In this document: positions 37,850 through 50,853 of the stretch, one piece after another
Numbering within the stretch: position 1 is the first letter of the stretch
How the letters are laid out: every line of letters starts with the position of its first letter
Assembly (NCBI GenBank): GCA_030141605.1
Contig: JAQGDQ010000001.1
Location: forward strand, 1,426,001 to 1,490,000
From: Tubiluchus corallicola
Taxonomy: Eukaryota > Priapulida > Priapulimorpha > Priapulimorphida > Tubiluchidae
Length of the DNA stretch: 64,000 nt
Reading direction: 5' to 3'
Made by a program: the position numbers and the translations under genes
The notes under the pieces: model-generated
What the model was told of the DNA's origin: nothing
Seen by the model: the letters and a program-made list of their open reading frames with translations, nothing else
The model's database searches: none

Positions 37850-40800
37850 ATGGTTTACATACAGTTTCCCGTAGCACATACAGAAGAAGAAGAACAGTTA
37901 TTGAAAAAATACGCCAAACTTCGCAAAAAGGTAGAAACGCAGATGTGACTATTCAAATAATGCTGTTGTGATTATGAGTTTATGATGTTAATAGTTAAAT
38001 TGTAAACGTCGTGAGAAATTAATAATGAAAACCGTTTTAAGGCCCTAAATCAAATTACTTAAAACTGTATTTCTGTAAAATAATTATATTAATGAAATCA
38101 GAATGCAGAAATCAAAATGTACCACAGTATGAAATTGATGTCTTAAATTGTTCTTTGATTTTGAATGTACGAAGACTGCTCAACCCCAGACGATAGGAAA
38201 TTGGGATTTTTCAAAATAGTTAAAAAGAACCTGGAGATTTTAAATTGCGAATATAAAATCAGACTATAATCGTTATGGTACTGAAACTATTTCTCGAGAA
38301 AAATTAAACTGATAGTGATACTTAGTGACGTCCACCAACTTCATCTAAATAGCAGTGTAATCGGTGGCGATGGTATCTGGTGGTGTAAGTTTGGATAAGC
38401 TTGTGTTGTGCGTCTCAGTCACTCTTTGAGAATTCCTCCTAGTGACTCTTGATAGCATTTACACTGGTAGAATTCAGTGCATCCTCTGTTAACCGTTCCA
38501 GTCATTAATAACCCTTTGACTAAAACTGTAATTCCTAAGATCAAGTCTAGACGTTTTGTTCATTAATTCTTTTGGAGTTACCTCTTGTTCTACTGTCATC
38601 ACTAACAGCAAAAAAAGTCATTACATTCCAGACCCTAGAGTCCATTCACAATTGTAGAAATTTCAACCAGGTCTGCATTCAGTTGACTGTGTTATAGTGA
38701 CATTAATCAACATCTTTTCACTTTCTGTTCATATGTTAACTTTGGCAAAACTTGGACATTCAGTCAAGTTTGTAGATTTCTTTTGTACACCTGCAAGCAG
38801 TCTATTATCTTTCACCACATAGGGTTTCCATGCCTGTATGCAGAAATCCAAGTGTGGTCTAGCAAAACTTTGTACAGTTTTACGATTAAATCTTTGTCTC
38901 TTTTAATAAAAGACCTTTTTATCATGCCCAATGTTCTCTTAGCCCTTCTGACTGCTTCTGCACACCAACTGCTAGACCTTACCAACTTATATATTAACAC
39001 TTCCAAATCCTTAACATCAGTAGTGCTCTCCAATCTCACATCTCCCATATAGTAATCATAACGCACATTGGTAAAACCAGAATGGTTGCATTCACTTCTT
39101 TGTGTTAAACAGAATCTTCCAGTCAAATGACACTCATACATTTTGTTCAACTCGTACATTATGGTAAAGGCTTCTTCAGAACTACCTACTGTTCTGAAGA
39201 TCTTCGTGTCATCAGCAAACTTTAGAATAGCACTGGAAATTTTGTCACCGATATCATTTATGTAGATTAAAAATAAAACAGATCAGACTACAAGTCCTTG
39301 TGGAACTCCACTAACTGCTTCACCCCATGAACACATATTTCCATTTTCAACCACTCGTTGTCTTCTTCCACACAACCACTGCTCAAGTCATTTCAACACC
39401 CGTCCATCAATGCCATGCATTCTGAACTTCGACAGCAGATGTTTGTGGGGAACCTTATCGAATGCTTTGCTGAAGTCTAAATAAAATGGCATCAACTGGT
39501 TTACCACCATCAACTACCTAAGTGACTTTTTCTAAAAAAATACAATATATTAACTAGTAAGACATTATATACCCTTTGTAAAACCATGCTGAGAACCCCT
39601 AATAAGATTGTTATTTTCAAGTGCTCAGCGATGTGCTTTTTTATAATAGATTCCATTACCTTGCTGAAATGAGATGTTAAGCTGACAGGCCTATAGTTCT
39701 GCACAAATTGCTTTTTTCCCTTTTTAACCAGAGGTGTAACATTGGCCAGCCTCCAATCATCAGGTATGATTGTTGAACAACTGACTAAGAGTTTTGCTAA
39801 AATCGATGCCATTTCCTTCTGCTTTATTTCATCTGTGTTTGAAGCTTTTTCTGGTTTCAATTTACATAAGCACTTTTCAACAATCTCATGAGTAAAATCA
39901 ATAGTCTTTAATCTAGTTTCTTCACTGCCTGTAAATATTTCCCTAGGAGTGCGAAATTCCTGCAGTCCTCATGTGTGAACATATTGAATGCAATCTGCAA
40001 ATTGCTAATCATCATCCACAGTGCTACCATTCTCTTCAACCTATGGTCCAACCACATCCTTAATCTTCTTCACATAACCATAAAAAACCAAGGGTTGTTC
40101 TTGGCCCTCTCAGCCAATCTTCTTTCATATTTTCTTCTAGCTTTTCTGATTTCTTTAGTCAATTTGCTCGTTGCCCTACTGTATTGCCCCTCATGCAGTT
40201 TACTTGACATAATTTCAATATGATCTGATTTTAGACTTTCTTGCTTTGTCTACATGCTAGTTGTACTACTTCCTCTTTTTTCTGCTTTTCCTAGGTGTAA
40301 ACTGACTAATGGCTGAATTGATTTTAAACTTTACATCCTTCCATTGATCTTCCACATCCATATCTACCACTGACAGATTTCACTCACAATCAGCTAGAAA
40401 TTTCTGCATTCTAGTAAAATCAGAGTTTCTATAATCTAGATGCAGTAGGCGCCATTTATTAGACCCGTGGTTAATAAACACAGTCGCTTAATTGACTCAA
40501 AAACGCCTGGTACGGGCTGCTCCTATTCAAATGTTTGTGAAAACTGTTGACAATTGACTCAAATAACTCTGCACAATTGACTCAATATTTTTACTTCACA
40601 TGCTTAAATAAAAGCACTTTTATGTGATCTTAGTTCGCTTTTGTGCTCTTAATATACATAGAAACAATCATGTAAAGTACGATTTTGTTTGTAAGCAGGT
40701 AGGTTTATCATGCACTAATACACTAGTGTACCGGTTTTGCTTTAAATCTGTTACCTGCTGGTCCTCTGTAATTAACCTCGTTCCCCATGAATTTTTGTAC

Positions 40801-43504
40801 GCTAAACATTGAATCACTTGTCTAGCAGTTTCTTTTTGAAGCTCTCATTGAAAATCACGCTTTCCCGCTTGATCAGTTAATAGTCAATGATGCATTGCAG
40901 CAAGAAATAATTTCATTAAAACTAGATGTTTTAGTTAGCCAGACACCAATGTCAATAGTACATGTGCAAAATAAGATACTTTTTCTAAATTGCTTTGTTA
41001 AACCTAAGGTTAAAATTGGGTTAAAATTAGGTTAAAATTTCTTGAACATTTAATAATTTAAATTTAAATTTATTAATTTCTTTTCATTTTTAATTTTTTT
41101 AAACTTACAGTGCCACTTAATTATTCAATACCTAAAAATAGTGTTTTTGGCCTAATCACTAATGAGTAGAAGGTAGTGATAAATAAAGCAGAATTTTACA
41201 ATTTAACCTAACTGCAAACAATGTATTTATCTCAACGCAAAGCAAAATGTATCTCAAATGATTTTCTGGTTAACATTTACATGGTCTGCTAATTTCTATT
41301 TGGTGGTCCTCTGACCAGTGGTCCTTTGTTTGGAGGTCCTTCGACCTGTTGTCCTTTGACTGGTAGGCCTTTCACCTACAAGTGTTTGGTTGTAGCACCA
41401 TTTTTTAGTTTTATTCAGTAAAATCAAAATTTTACTGGTATTTTTATTTACTGTGACAAAGCAAAGACATAATATGAGAGTATAAGAAATGAGTTAAAAT
41501 CGTAAAACCACGACTTTCTTGGGTAAAACCTTGGTCGACTAAAAGTCTGGACTCGTAATGTAAGTTTCACAATAGAACATGCTAACAACCCTATTCTGGA
41601 TGAAAACATTAGACTTTCAAAATGTTGTATTACCCTTGATGAAACATGATTATTGATACTTTGCCTTGCAGATTATGAAAAATAGTTTAGAAAACCTGAC
41701 TAATTGTTGCTTATGAATCCTCATAGGTATAAGCATACTCTTCATTTTTTAATCATCAGTGTAGTGGGTTAATTAATTTGAACTCCGTAGATATACCACG
41801 TTAAGACAATGACATTTATTTTTATGCAGAAAAAACAGTTGCAGCAAATGAAGGCTAAAAAACCTGCTCCTACTACAGCCACAACTGCAGCCGGCAAAAA
41901 AACATGGATATTTCGTAAGATAATTTTTGCTTACTTTTAGTGTACCGGTTATGTGATGGTACTAAAATTTCGAGTGATTTTAATATCTATGTCGATTCCA
42001 ATAAAAGTCTCAATTCGGAATTTCTTATACTAGCTAGTAATGTGCCAAACTGCATTACAAAAAGCAGAACCAATTGACAAATCATTCGTACTTTCTGTGT
42101 TGCAGAAAAATTAATACTTAATGCATTTTGTTTCATAACTGATAATAAGCACAATTCTGTTTTTGGCTGCAAGTGTAGCAGCTCCTCGTTTTTATTCAAG
42201 TTTCTATCATTTTTAGCATCTGAAGTACCAGAAGACCCAAAAGAAGCAGCTAAACAATTATTAAAATCGGGGGTAAGTACAGGGGTAAACTTCCTTGTGG
42301 AACTGTTTGCTCTGGTGTAGCTTTAAGTATTTTATGCACAGTCTTTACTATTTTCAAGAGCATTAAATTTAAGCAAACTAATAAACGATTTAGAATAGCA
42401 TGGGTTTCGGATTCAAAAGCAGTGGCTAAAATCTGGTGACCAAATTATTTAAAAAGAAATTCTAGACCTGCCTCTATGTTTTTATAATGCAAGTTATATG
42501 ACACACCATTCAAGCATTCTGCTCTAACCGGAGCCTACAATAATATTACTGGGACAGTAAAATGTTATTGTTATGTGCAAGAACAGGCAAAGTGAATGTA
42601 ACAATTAACCTAACAAATCCGTACATGTGATATGAGAGAAATTACCAAACAAATTTTATCTTTACCTAGAAAAGCTATAAATCATTATGAGAGGTCTGCT
42701 GCCTGTTGTTAGAATTAGTAGGAGAAATTATTACGATGAGTTGAGATAGTAATGGACATTTTTGCAAGTGCGAGTGCAACAGTTAAAGGGATCTGGAAGG
42801 AATTAGCTTGTTATTTTTAATTCTTATTGGAAGAATGATTTGGTTTTAGAACAATTCAATTTTCCCAACAGCCTTTTGGAAATAATTAAGTTCTTGAACT
42901 AAGGTTAGACTGGTTCACTCTCGAACCAAAGGACATTTGGCTGGCTATAATCAACAACTTTTCCCACCTTTTAGTCAGTTGGGCAATTCCAAAGTCCACT
43001 GTGCTGTGCATGTATGTTGTAATGACATGTTTATAATTTTTGTACACTCACAACATTAAATACAAAAGGTACGTTAATTGTATCATTTTATAAATAGATT
43101 AATGTAGTGTTGCCAACAATATTAATTATTTGCCAACTTGATTTGCATATTGCATCAGCATGTAATCTGCCCGTCGACTTAGCATTATAGTAGATTACAT
43201 TTAATGAATTTTAGCATTTTGAATGCTAATGCTTACTGGGTTATAATAAATTTGGTTGATTAGCAATAACAAGTTTTAAGTTATTTTAAACATTTTTCTG
43301 AATGAAAGAGGTGGGCTAATTCCTGAACTGTGTCATCATACAAGACTACTAGACACATTGACATCTAATGTTTGAAAATTGGATCTATTTATTTTACTTT
43401 GTAATTTGTTTTTACTAATAAATTGCAATTGAATAATAGGACTTGAAACATTGTTAGTCTGCAATTGAGCAATGTTAGTCTCCATAAAAAATGCATAAAA
43501 TTTG

Positions 43505-43570
<66 letters not shown>

Positions 43571-46500
43571 TATTTATAGATACTTTGCAGGCCATCTCAG
43601 CCATAAAAGCTGAAACTAAAGAAAGACATGGGTTTAAACGATCACGGACACTGGAGCGCAGACTTACGGTAAGAGATAGGGCTACTTTATGTCTGTTGCA
43701 TTTTCACCTACATTGAGTTTTTTGCATTCACTTCTGAGATGCTTTGTGACTGTCACATTACCTGCCTCGAGATTTTTTTTAAATTCTATTCTGTGTTGAA
43801 GGATAAATTTATGGAAATATGACTACAGGATTCCATGTACATGTGTACATGCATTACATATGCAGCTGTGTTCAGTCTGTCATCATACTATACATTTCTT
43901 CCTTTTCATGCTGTGTGATGTTTCAAGCTCAAGTGTCTCTCATTCCAGTGTTATTGCAGTATGATTTTAGCTTGTCAATGACATACTGTTATATGTACTC
44001 TACCTATGTACCATTGTACTTATGTACCATTGACTGATAATATCTAGTCTTAATAACGAAATGTTTCGAGACTTTCAACAAGTTTGATTTGCAAACCTTT
44101 GCAAAAAAAATCATAAAAAACACCTGGTTTAGTAAAAATTTTAGTTTTTACAAACAGTAACAAATTTATTGGTATTTTTTTATCGATGATCAATGTCAAA
44201 TGTTTTTACTTTGGACAGGACACTACTGATAAATCTGATGCCAAGCCATCATCTTCTGGTTTTATAAAGTCTGGCAATGATGATTCTGATAGCGATAAGG
44301 TACGAAAACAAGAATATGTAGTGACATATGCTCTCATGATAAATTGCACTTAGTGTGTTATGAATTGTTGTGCTCCATGTTATTTTAGCATTTATTTCAA
44401 ACTACTTGAAAAAAGATGTGCTTTATTTTACTTTTCTATTTGAACACAGAATAAATCAGGCTGTGACCTTATTAGTGCTTACAGCCAAATTTGTAAAAAT
44501 TGTTCAGTGATAACAACTTCATAATGTTGTGTTCATATTTTTTATGCAGAGTTCACCAGCACCAAGTCAACCAAAAGTAAAAAAGTTGTATGAAAGCTTC
44601 GTGCGTAGCAATAATAAAAGTGAGTACGTTGTAATATGTAAGCAATAATTTAGCCTTGTAAGGTCTTGCAAGTGATTTAGGTGATCAGATAACGCAAATT
44701 GGGAAGCTATGAGAAAATGTGTAGTCTTGCAGTGTGCTGCTTTTTAGTGACATTCTAAATCCTGTCTTTATTAAAAATCTGTTCTTGTATATGTGCCTTT
44801 TATAGTATATAATTCTTTTAATAAGTATTTATTAAAAACAGTTGCTGTAAAAGTGGCTCTATATAATGCAAAGTTTAAACTGTGAACACCTACTAGAAAA
44901 TTGTCATGCAGTAAACTACGTATAACTAGACACCTTATAACTCAAATTCCTACGTATCTCGAACACATGGAATGGATATTCCCTTTCATTTTTCTCTCTT
45001 TACCAAATAGCGCGTAACTCAAATTATTGCGTAACTCAAACCGAATGCCCGGTACAATTTATAAGAATCTAACTGAAATTACCCTGCCTATCTTGAAATA
45101 ACCTTCCAAGTGAGAAATCCTACATGAAAGTGTGCACCACATTATGATTTTAACTACTAGTTCCAGCAAAAATGCTAAGATTTCCTGTATTACCTTACCA
45201 GAAAGCTGAACATGACCTGGCTTAATGAACATTGTTTAATAATTAGATCACAATATTATTATTGCCGAATTCTATTAACCATGCCACTCAGACTACAATA
45301 GATGTGGACCAGTCATTTTATTTTTGATTATCCATAAAAACTGATGTTTGTATGGTTCAGTTTGTCATTTTCATAGGCTGCAGTGTATTGTTGAACGTTG
45401 ATGAGCGATTCAATCTTGTTTTCTTACAAACATTGTCTAGCTCGTACTGTCACATAACTCGAACAAATTTTCTAGCCCTGAGGTGTTCGAGTTATACATA
45501 GCTTACTATATTTTAGGATGTTTTTCAGTTTTTTTTTTGCAAAATACTGCATTTCACCGTATAAAATAGAAAAATGACTTGTATTAAAATTATTTTTATA
45601 TGCCACTCTTAAACGCAAATTTACAATTTTCAACTAGTACAAAATACTTATCTTTCTGTACTAATCAATCAATATCATGCTGAAGCCAATGCACAAAATT
45701 TACTTAATTTTTAACAACAGATCGGCAATAACTATAATTATTTATCTGTGCATTCACGTGTTACGTATTTTTTGGCAGTTTTTGTCAGTTCACCTACGTA
45801 ATTTTCCAAAATTATTGGTCTACCTGAAAAGACAACATCTGTGTACTGTTTGTAGAGTCATCTCTGCTTTTGTTACTGAATATTTTTGCTGCTAAAATTA
45901 TAAATTATGTTATAATGTCTTTTGTAGATAATGAAGATCAGAAAGAGTTGTGGGATAAAGACAGATCTAGTGGTAGCGAAAGAGATAGTGACTCCAGAAT
46001 AAGACCAAGGAAGGGTCAAACTGTTTACGTACATGGCTATGGTTTAACAGAGGAAATCTTGAAAAAAGCATTTAATGATATTGGCAAAATTCTTAATATA
46101 TCATTGGAACCAGATAAAAAGTGAGTTTTATTATTTGATTGTTTTCATAAGATTATTTTTTATAGCTTCAGTGCTTTTAACTACTGGATTTCGTATCTTA
46201 AGAATGCTCCATGATTTTACATGTGTGCCAGCAACTACTATTCCTATTTTACATCAGTAGCACATAGATTGTTTGGTTTGCATAGTGAATGTAGCACTGG
46301 CGCTGCCATCTGCTGGATAAAAGTTAATATTTATGACCCTTGAAAGAACACAGCATAAATTACTACCGGCACTACTCTCGAGCGGTTAAATGTTATCTGG
46401 TATAATAACTGCCTGCAAACAATGTATGTAAATCAGTTTCTCCACAATTTGGCCACTGCTGTTTAAGACTGTGCAGTATTTTTTAGTAGATCTCTATAGT

Positions 46501-49500
46501 GCCAATTTGTCAGTGCTAGCAGTATTACTAATGTTTTGGTCGTAGCCACTTACAGTCGTTATTAATCTTGACAGGAAAATGTGCATTTAATGCTAGCAAC
46601 AGTGTGATTACATTGTTTGTAAAATTATTTTCTTGCAGTTGTGGATTTGTTACATTTAACGTAAATGAGGAAGCAGACCAAGCAATTAATGAGGTAAAGA
46701 TGCATTAAATTGTTTCTTTAATTAGATCTTTAGCAGTCACTGCTTATAAGTGTTCAGTAAATACAGTTCGTTCTGCTATTTTTTAAATTGTGCTCACACT
46801 TGAACTATAAAAAATTCTGGAAATGTTTCTACTGTATTAGATATTTTTTATTTAACATTACTTATGTGATGTTTGTTACAATATTGGTGCACATATTTTT
46901 CAAAAAAACGTTAAAGTCGCAAAATCATTCCGTAGTCGATGCAGGAAAATAATAAAAGATAATAGTTATCACGATAATAGTTATCACGTTATCTTAAACG
47001 GGGCCTGTGAACAAAAATTTAGTGTTACAGTTAAAGTCGGTAACAAAGAAGGATTTCAATAGCAATAAGTAAATTGTTGTTTATATGCAAACCATCATTA
47101 AATAACCAAATGTATCAAAGTTTATATCAGTACACTGGAATGGCCGGGCCTGGTGTCTTCCACTCACTGGAATGTCTGTGATAAGAAACATTCATGTAAA
47201 ACCTGCCTGATAAATTTCACCAAGCCTGTTTATGCTAAGTAAATACAATAAGGTGCACGAGTTAGAAGCTTCTGTGTTATGATTGTAGTACTTGTCAGCT
47301 GTAGCTTCTAGCCTTCTGGTACTAGGGAAAATGTATAGTATAATTTATAGTAATGCATCTAATGCAACTGGGATACAGATAGAGGAAAAAATAGAAACTA
47401 TAATTACACAGATTAATTCTTAATGACAAGAATAGTGAAAATGAATAAAAAATCTCAGTATTAAAAAAACAAGGAAAGAATAAGAAAGTTTCAAACTACC
47501 ACTGTAATTTTCCAGGTGAACATAAAAAGCAAAAAAATCTCAAGAAACTGCTAAAACAACTTTTCTGGAGCTTTTTGTTTATATTATTTAACATAAGAAA
47601 GATACTACACTAAAAAAGATACAAGCACATATAAAAATGCAGAAGCATTGCAGATAAAAACACCTTGTGTTTTTATCTGCTGTGCTTCTCTGCCCTTTCT
47701 TGCTTTTTCCTTGTTTTTCAATTGTTGGATTTTTTTTATTTATACAACCTACAACCTGTTCGTATTCCTAATGATTGAAAATGCATTAGGGAGACATAAA
47801 TCAAGCTCTTTATGCATTCTAGAACATACATTTATACATTTTTTGTTAATTAAATGTAAAAGCAAGTATTAGTCCGTAGCTAAAGGGTGGTAAATGCAGC
47901 TGTTAACCTTTTATGTGAAATTGTGTCATACTGGGTAAGTTTATTTCTAGATGAGAAAATGTCTGAAATAAATCGTGTCCTCTAGATATGTGTAAGCATT
48001 TTATGAATCACTACAGCGAATATTCACAAAGTAGCTTTAATTTAGGTTAATAGTGGTTTTCTTATAAAAAGTGCCATAATAAATAATTTTCAGTGCTGAA
48101 AACATTCTTCTTTAAGCACAAATCTGAACTGGGATTCTTTATTGCATACTCTGCCAGACTTTGCCACTCGTACTAAAAGTTTTCCTTTGTATAGCTACAT
48201 GTATATTTTAGTTTTAGAACCTCCTGTCACATGTACAAATGAGGAAAGTTTGTAGATTGCATGTGTATTACATAATTTTAATAGTTTTTTCATTGCTGAT
48301 TGTAGTGCCAATATGCATATAGACTTTTATGCGCTATTTGTGTAAAATACCTATGTTGAAACAATTGTCCAATATACTTTTAAGTTTATGTTTTAAATGC
48401 TTTTTTATAGGTAAATGGTAGTATGGTACAAGGCGTGCACTTGAAAGTTTCCCTTGCGAGACGCCAGCCTACGGTTGATAATATAATACATGTGCCAACT
48501 AGTGACCAGTCTCCACTGACCTGGGGCACGATAGGTAATTTCTTGTTGCTTCATTATTTTTACTTAATAAGAATAAGAAACTCCCTGGTGCTAGAGAAAT
48601 TAGTAGGCATTACATGTTCATTCTACGCTTAAGGTGTGGGGTGATTCTTGGCTTCAAAAGATGCTGATTTGGTTGTTTGGTTTGATATTAGTAGGATCTT
48701 TTTGCTGCATTTACCTAGTTTGAACCCAGAATAGTATAGGTTTCAGTAGCACATGAATATGAGCGAAAATTTGACAATGACAAGACTTCTTGTAATGTGC
48801 ACCAAAAAATTTCGTTACCGTTTAAGTATTGATATACTGTAGGTCCCAGTAGCGGATGAATGATCATTTTTGAAGAATGCTGTTATTACCACTATTTTGG
48901 AATTGTGTTATCAAAGACTTGATAGTATTTATCTGGAATATCTCATTAGCATTTCCTAAAAACAGTAGCAACAAAGTGAGGAGCAAGTCCCTGCTACCAA
49001 GATTTAGAAATGTTTCTGCTATTCTACTGCTAAGTCACTTCTATTAGATCAGCAAGTTTCACTGTGATATTCAAGTCTTGGTGTCAAGCTTAGATGCTGT
49101 GTTTCTTGTGGGGCAGTAACTTATTATATCTCAAGTACCAGGTGGTTTTCCTGGGGCAGTATCTCTTAGAATGCAGCTGTGTTTGTTAGGCATTAGTTGT
49201 TCACTTATATGTAAAAAATGGTTCGACTATTTTTTGATCGCTGCTTTCTTATCTAAAGTACTATCTGACGAGACAAAAATGTGCGAACAATAGATCAGCT
49301 ACTAAAGTAAAATGGTAAAAATAGCCCTGAGTATGGCTTAGAATCTATAGTTTAATTTTTGTAGTTAAGTAGCAATGGCATGTAAGCCATGTTGTGATGT
49401 AGGGTAGTTATGGAACTGGTATATCTTTCGGGCTGTAAACAAGATACACTATCCAGGTTTGCATTTTTAATGTTTATTCACAGATCTAACTTGCCTAATT

Positions 49501-49839
49501 TCTCCCAAAGGTGCTTCGCTCCTAATAGTAACTTTACAAACTAATAATGCACTATCAAAATGCAAGACGCCCAGCTGTACTATATAAGTTGGCTAAGGCA
49601 AATAGATCTGGAGCTTTTCAAACATTTGTAAAGATAACCCAGGTTAAATTTGTTTCCACAGTTAAAGTTAAACTGAAACAAAAATATATTCTTCATATAT
49701 TCTGACAGTCTTCAATACTGATGCATATATTTACATATCGATAATTACCTTTCTCTTCATAGCAACAAATCTGTCTCAGAAAGGAACATATAAAGACTCC
49801 CGAGAACTTAGAACATATGATCAAGATGATTTGTTTTAA
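37850..49839 (+). CDS. NELFE: Negative elongation factor E (299 aa, 10 exons)
   Basis: NELF-E is the RNA-binding subunit of the NELF complex, which holds RNA polymerase II in promoter-proximal pausing in the nucleus. Exons: 37850-37930, 41830-41914, 42217-42272, 43591-43668, 44219-44299, 44550-44619, 45928-46120, 46639-46693, 48411-48534, 49763-49839. They total 900 bp with all phases consistent. The start MVYIQFP...EEEE resembles the vertebrate N-terminus. Seen: a basic, Leu-containing N-terminal helix (about 16-37); the family signature SGAISAIKAETKERHGFKRS (73-92); LYESFV (about 140-145); one RRM (about 181-253) with RNP2 VYVHGY and RNP1 NCGFVTF; and a conserved tail (WGTIATNLSQKGTYKD...DDLF). 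The long Arg-Asp repeat of vertebrate NELF-E is absent; only a short SGSERDSDSR stretch occupies that place. Intron 1 holds a LINE, intron 6 a MITE, and intron 8 a hairpin. Confidence 0.95.
38780..40440 (-). mobile_element. CR1/L2-like LINE fragment with RT domain (decayed)
   Basis: Antisense within NELFE intron 1. Minus-strand translation gives PDDWRLANVTPLVKKGKK and NYRPVSLTSHFSKVMESII (RT fingers), then a DFSKAFDKVPH block, the palm motif FADDTKIF near 39210-39230, and post-RT sequence CAEAVRRAKRTLGMIKRSF (about 38910-38970). A region upstream of RT (AERAKNNPWF) is also recognisable. Several frameshifts and stops make it inactive. It appears related to the fragment at 15585-16140, which shares the CAE-V-(R)MI post-RT block. 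Confidence 0.85.
40493..40584. promoter_or_regulatory. Cluster of three AP-1-type TGACTCA sites
   Basis: Exact TGACTCA occurs at 40493, 40555 and 40578, each within AATTGACTCAA. The shared flanks may mean a small repeat rather than three independent sites. It lies in NELFE intron 1 just beyond the LINE; enhancer function is conjecture. Confidence 0.35.
41303..41380. repeat. 15-16 bp degenerate minisatellite
   Basis: About five units of the form GGTCCTTTGACCTGT in tandem, in NELFE intron 1. Confidence 0.75.
43508..43567. repeat. (AT)n microsatellite before NELFE exon 4
   Basis: About 30 AT units end only 23 bp upstream of exon 4 (43591). The intervening sequence supplies TTTATAGATACTTTGCAG as the acceptor. 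Open frames of Tyr-Ile repeats on both strands are artefacts. Confidence 0.97.
44909..45508. mobile_element. MITE, 600 bp, with pogo/Tigger-like terminal inverted repeats
   Basis: The left end CAGTAAACTACGTATAACTA and the reverse complement of the right end (TAGTAAGCTATGTATAACTC) match over about 28 bp, both continuing to ACACCT. Internal motifs repeat the theme (CGTAACTCAAA twice). CAGTA-type termini suit the pogo branch of Tc1/mariner. No transposase and no intact TA duplication were seen. It lies in NELFE intron 6. Confidence 0.7.
46958..46987. repeat. Perfect 15 bp tandem repeat, GATAATAGTTATCAC x2
   Basis: Two exact adjacent units, each nearly palindromic (GATAA...TTATC), in NELFE intron 8, followed by another GTTATC. 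Confidence 0.85.
47641..47689. repeat. Long hairpin in NELFE intron 8
   Basis: Arms 47641-47662 and 47668-47689 pair at 20 of 22 positions, including a perfect 13 bp inner stem (GCAGATAAAAACA), around a 5-base loop CCTTG. It could be the palindromic core of a small element or a structured RNA in the intron. The loop is short for a typical animal pre-miRNA. Confidence 0.7.
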
Positions 49840-50095
49840 GAATTGGTCTTGGAAGGCTTGAAGTGTGAGTAGTGCATTGAACTTGATATTGCTTGTACAG
49901 CCTGTCCGGAAAGTTTTATGAGCTGCTTGTAAATGAGAATTTTTAGTTAGCCTTTGTAACATTTAGTGATTTTTGTAAATTCTAAACAACTATTTTCAGC
50001 TCGCTGTTGAAATAACAATAGTTACATCGACAAACTAGCACTAATAACTGTAATTTGCTGCAGCTTGCAATCGTTTGACTGTCACTTGTAAGTTA

Positions 50096-50793
50096 CAGTA
50101 AGCCCTCGCTTAACGACGCTAATGCGTTTCAGCAAAATGTGACATTCAGCGAAACAGCGTTAAACAAAGCCACGACTTGCATAGAAAGTAATGTAAAAAA
50201 CTGAGATAAGTTCCAGAGGCAAACATCAGTCCTATATTACCATTGATTGATTTCTTCCTGTTTGCTTGAAACCACCTTTCTGTTTGTATGAAACTACCAA
50301 ATCTTTCTTACCGCTACTTGGCTAGTAGTATCTTTTTCCTTAACCTTGAAGCCCAATGCAGTTAATGGTTAAACACTGCATTGAGACAATTTTGTCTTGA
50401 CACTTATTGCTACAGCAACAGGTGGTAAGCAAAACTTCTTTGCATAAAGACTTAGTTTGCACACAGCTGCTGGGGGTGTACAAATTGCAAATAAATCTCG
50501 CTTAATACAAACAGCTAACATTAAAGTTCAGCAGTCATTCTCGAAGCAAAAACATAAATAACTGTACTATTTTGCATTACTAGTGCATTTTTAGAACATA
50601 ATAATGCGAAAATGCTGTTTTAATGTTTCAAATTAGGTAAAAGTTATTGATAAAATAAAAATTGCTTTGATAAAAGTAAAAAAATTGTCGTTAAAATGAA
50701 ACGTGCGTCATTAAGTGAGAAAAGGTGTCAAATGTTCAGCGTCGTTAAAATAAAACACCACTAAACGAGCGGTCATTAAATAAGGATTTACTG
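50096..50793. mobile_element. Pogo/Tigger-type MITE, 698 bp, flanked by TA
   Basis: Left terminus CAGTAAGCCCTCGCTTAACG; the right terminus read in reverse is CAGTAAATCCTTATTTAATG. Both are directly flanked by TA (50094-50095 and 50794-50795), the target duplication of the Tc1/mariner superfamily. GCGTT/AACGC-like subterminal motifs recur inside (near 50145-50165 and 50735-50750). No transposase ORF is present. Confidence 0.8.
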
Positions 50794-50853
50794 TATCAAA
50801 GTGATAGTAAACGAGCGGTCATTAAATAAGGATTCACTGTATCAAAGTGATAG
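50762..50853. repeat. 46 bp tandem duplication of the MITE right end plus flank
   Basis: Copies 50762-50807 and 50808-50853 differ at one base. Each holds the MITE right terminus and the same short flank (TCAAAGTGATAG), so the duplication post-dates insertion. Confidence 0.9.

Noticed and set aside
43389-43716. Tyr-Ile repeat frames on both strands
   Set aside because: Artefacts of the (AT)n run. The plus-strand frame merely reads through into the real NELFE exon 4, whose acceptor is at 43590/43591.
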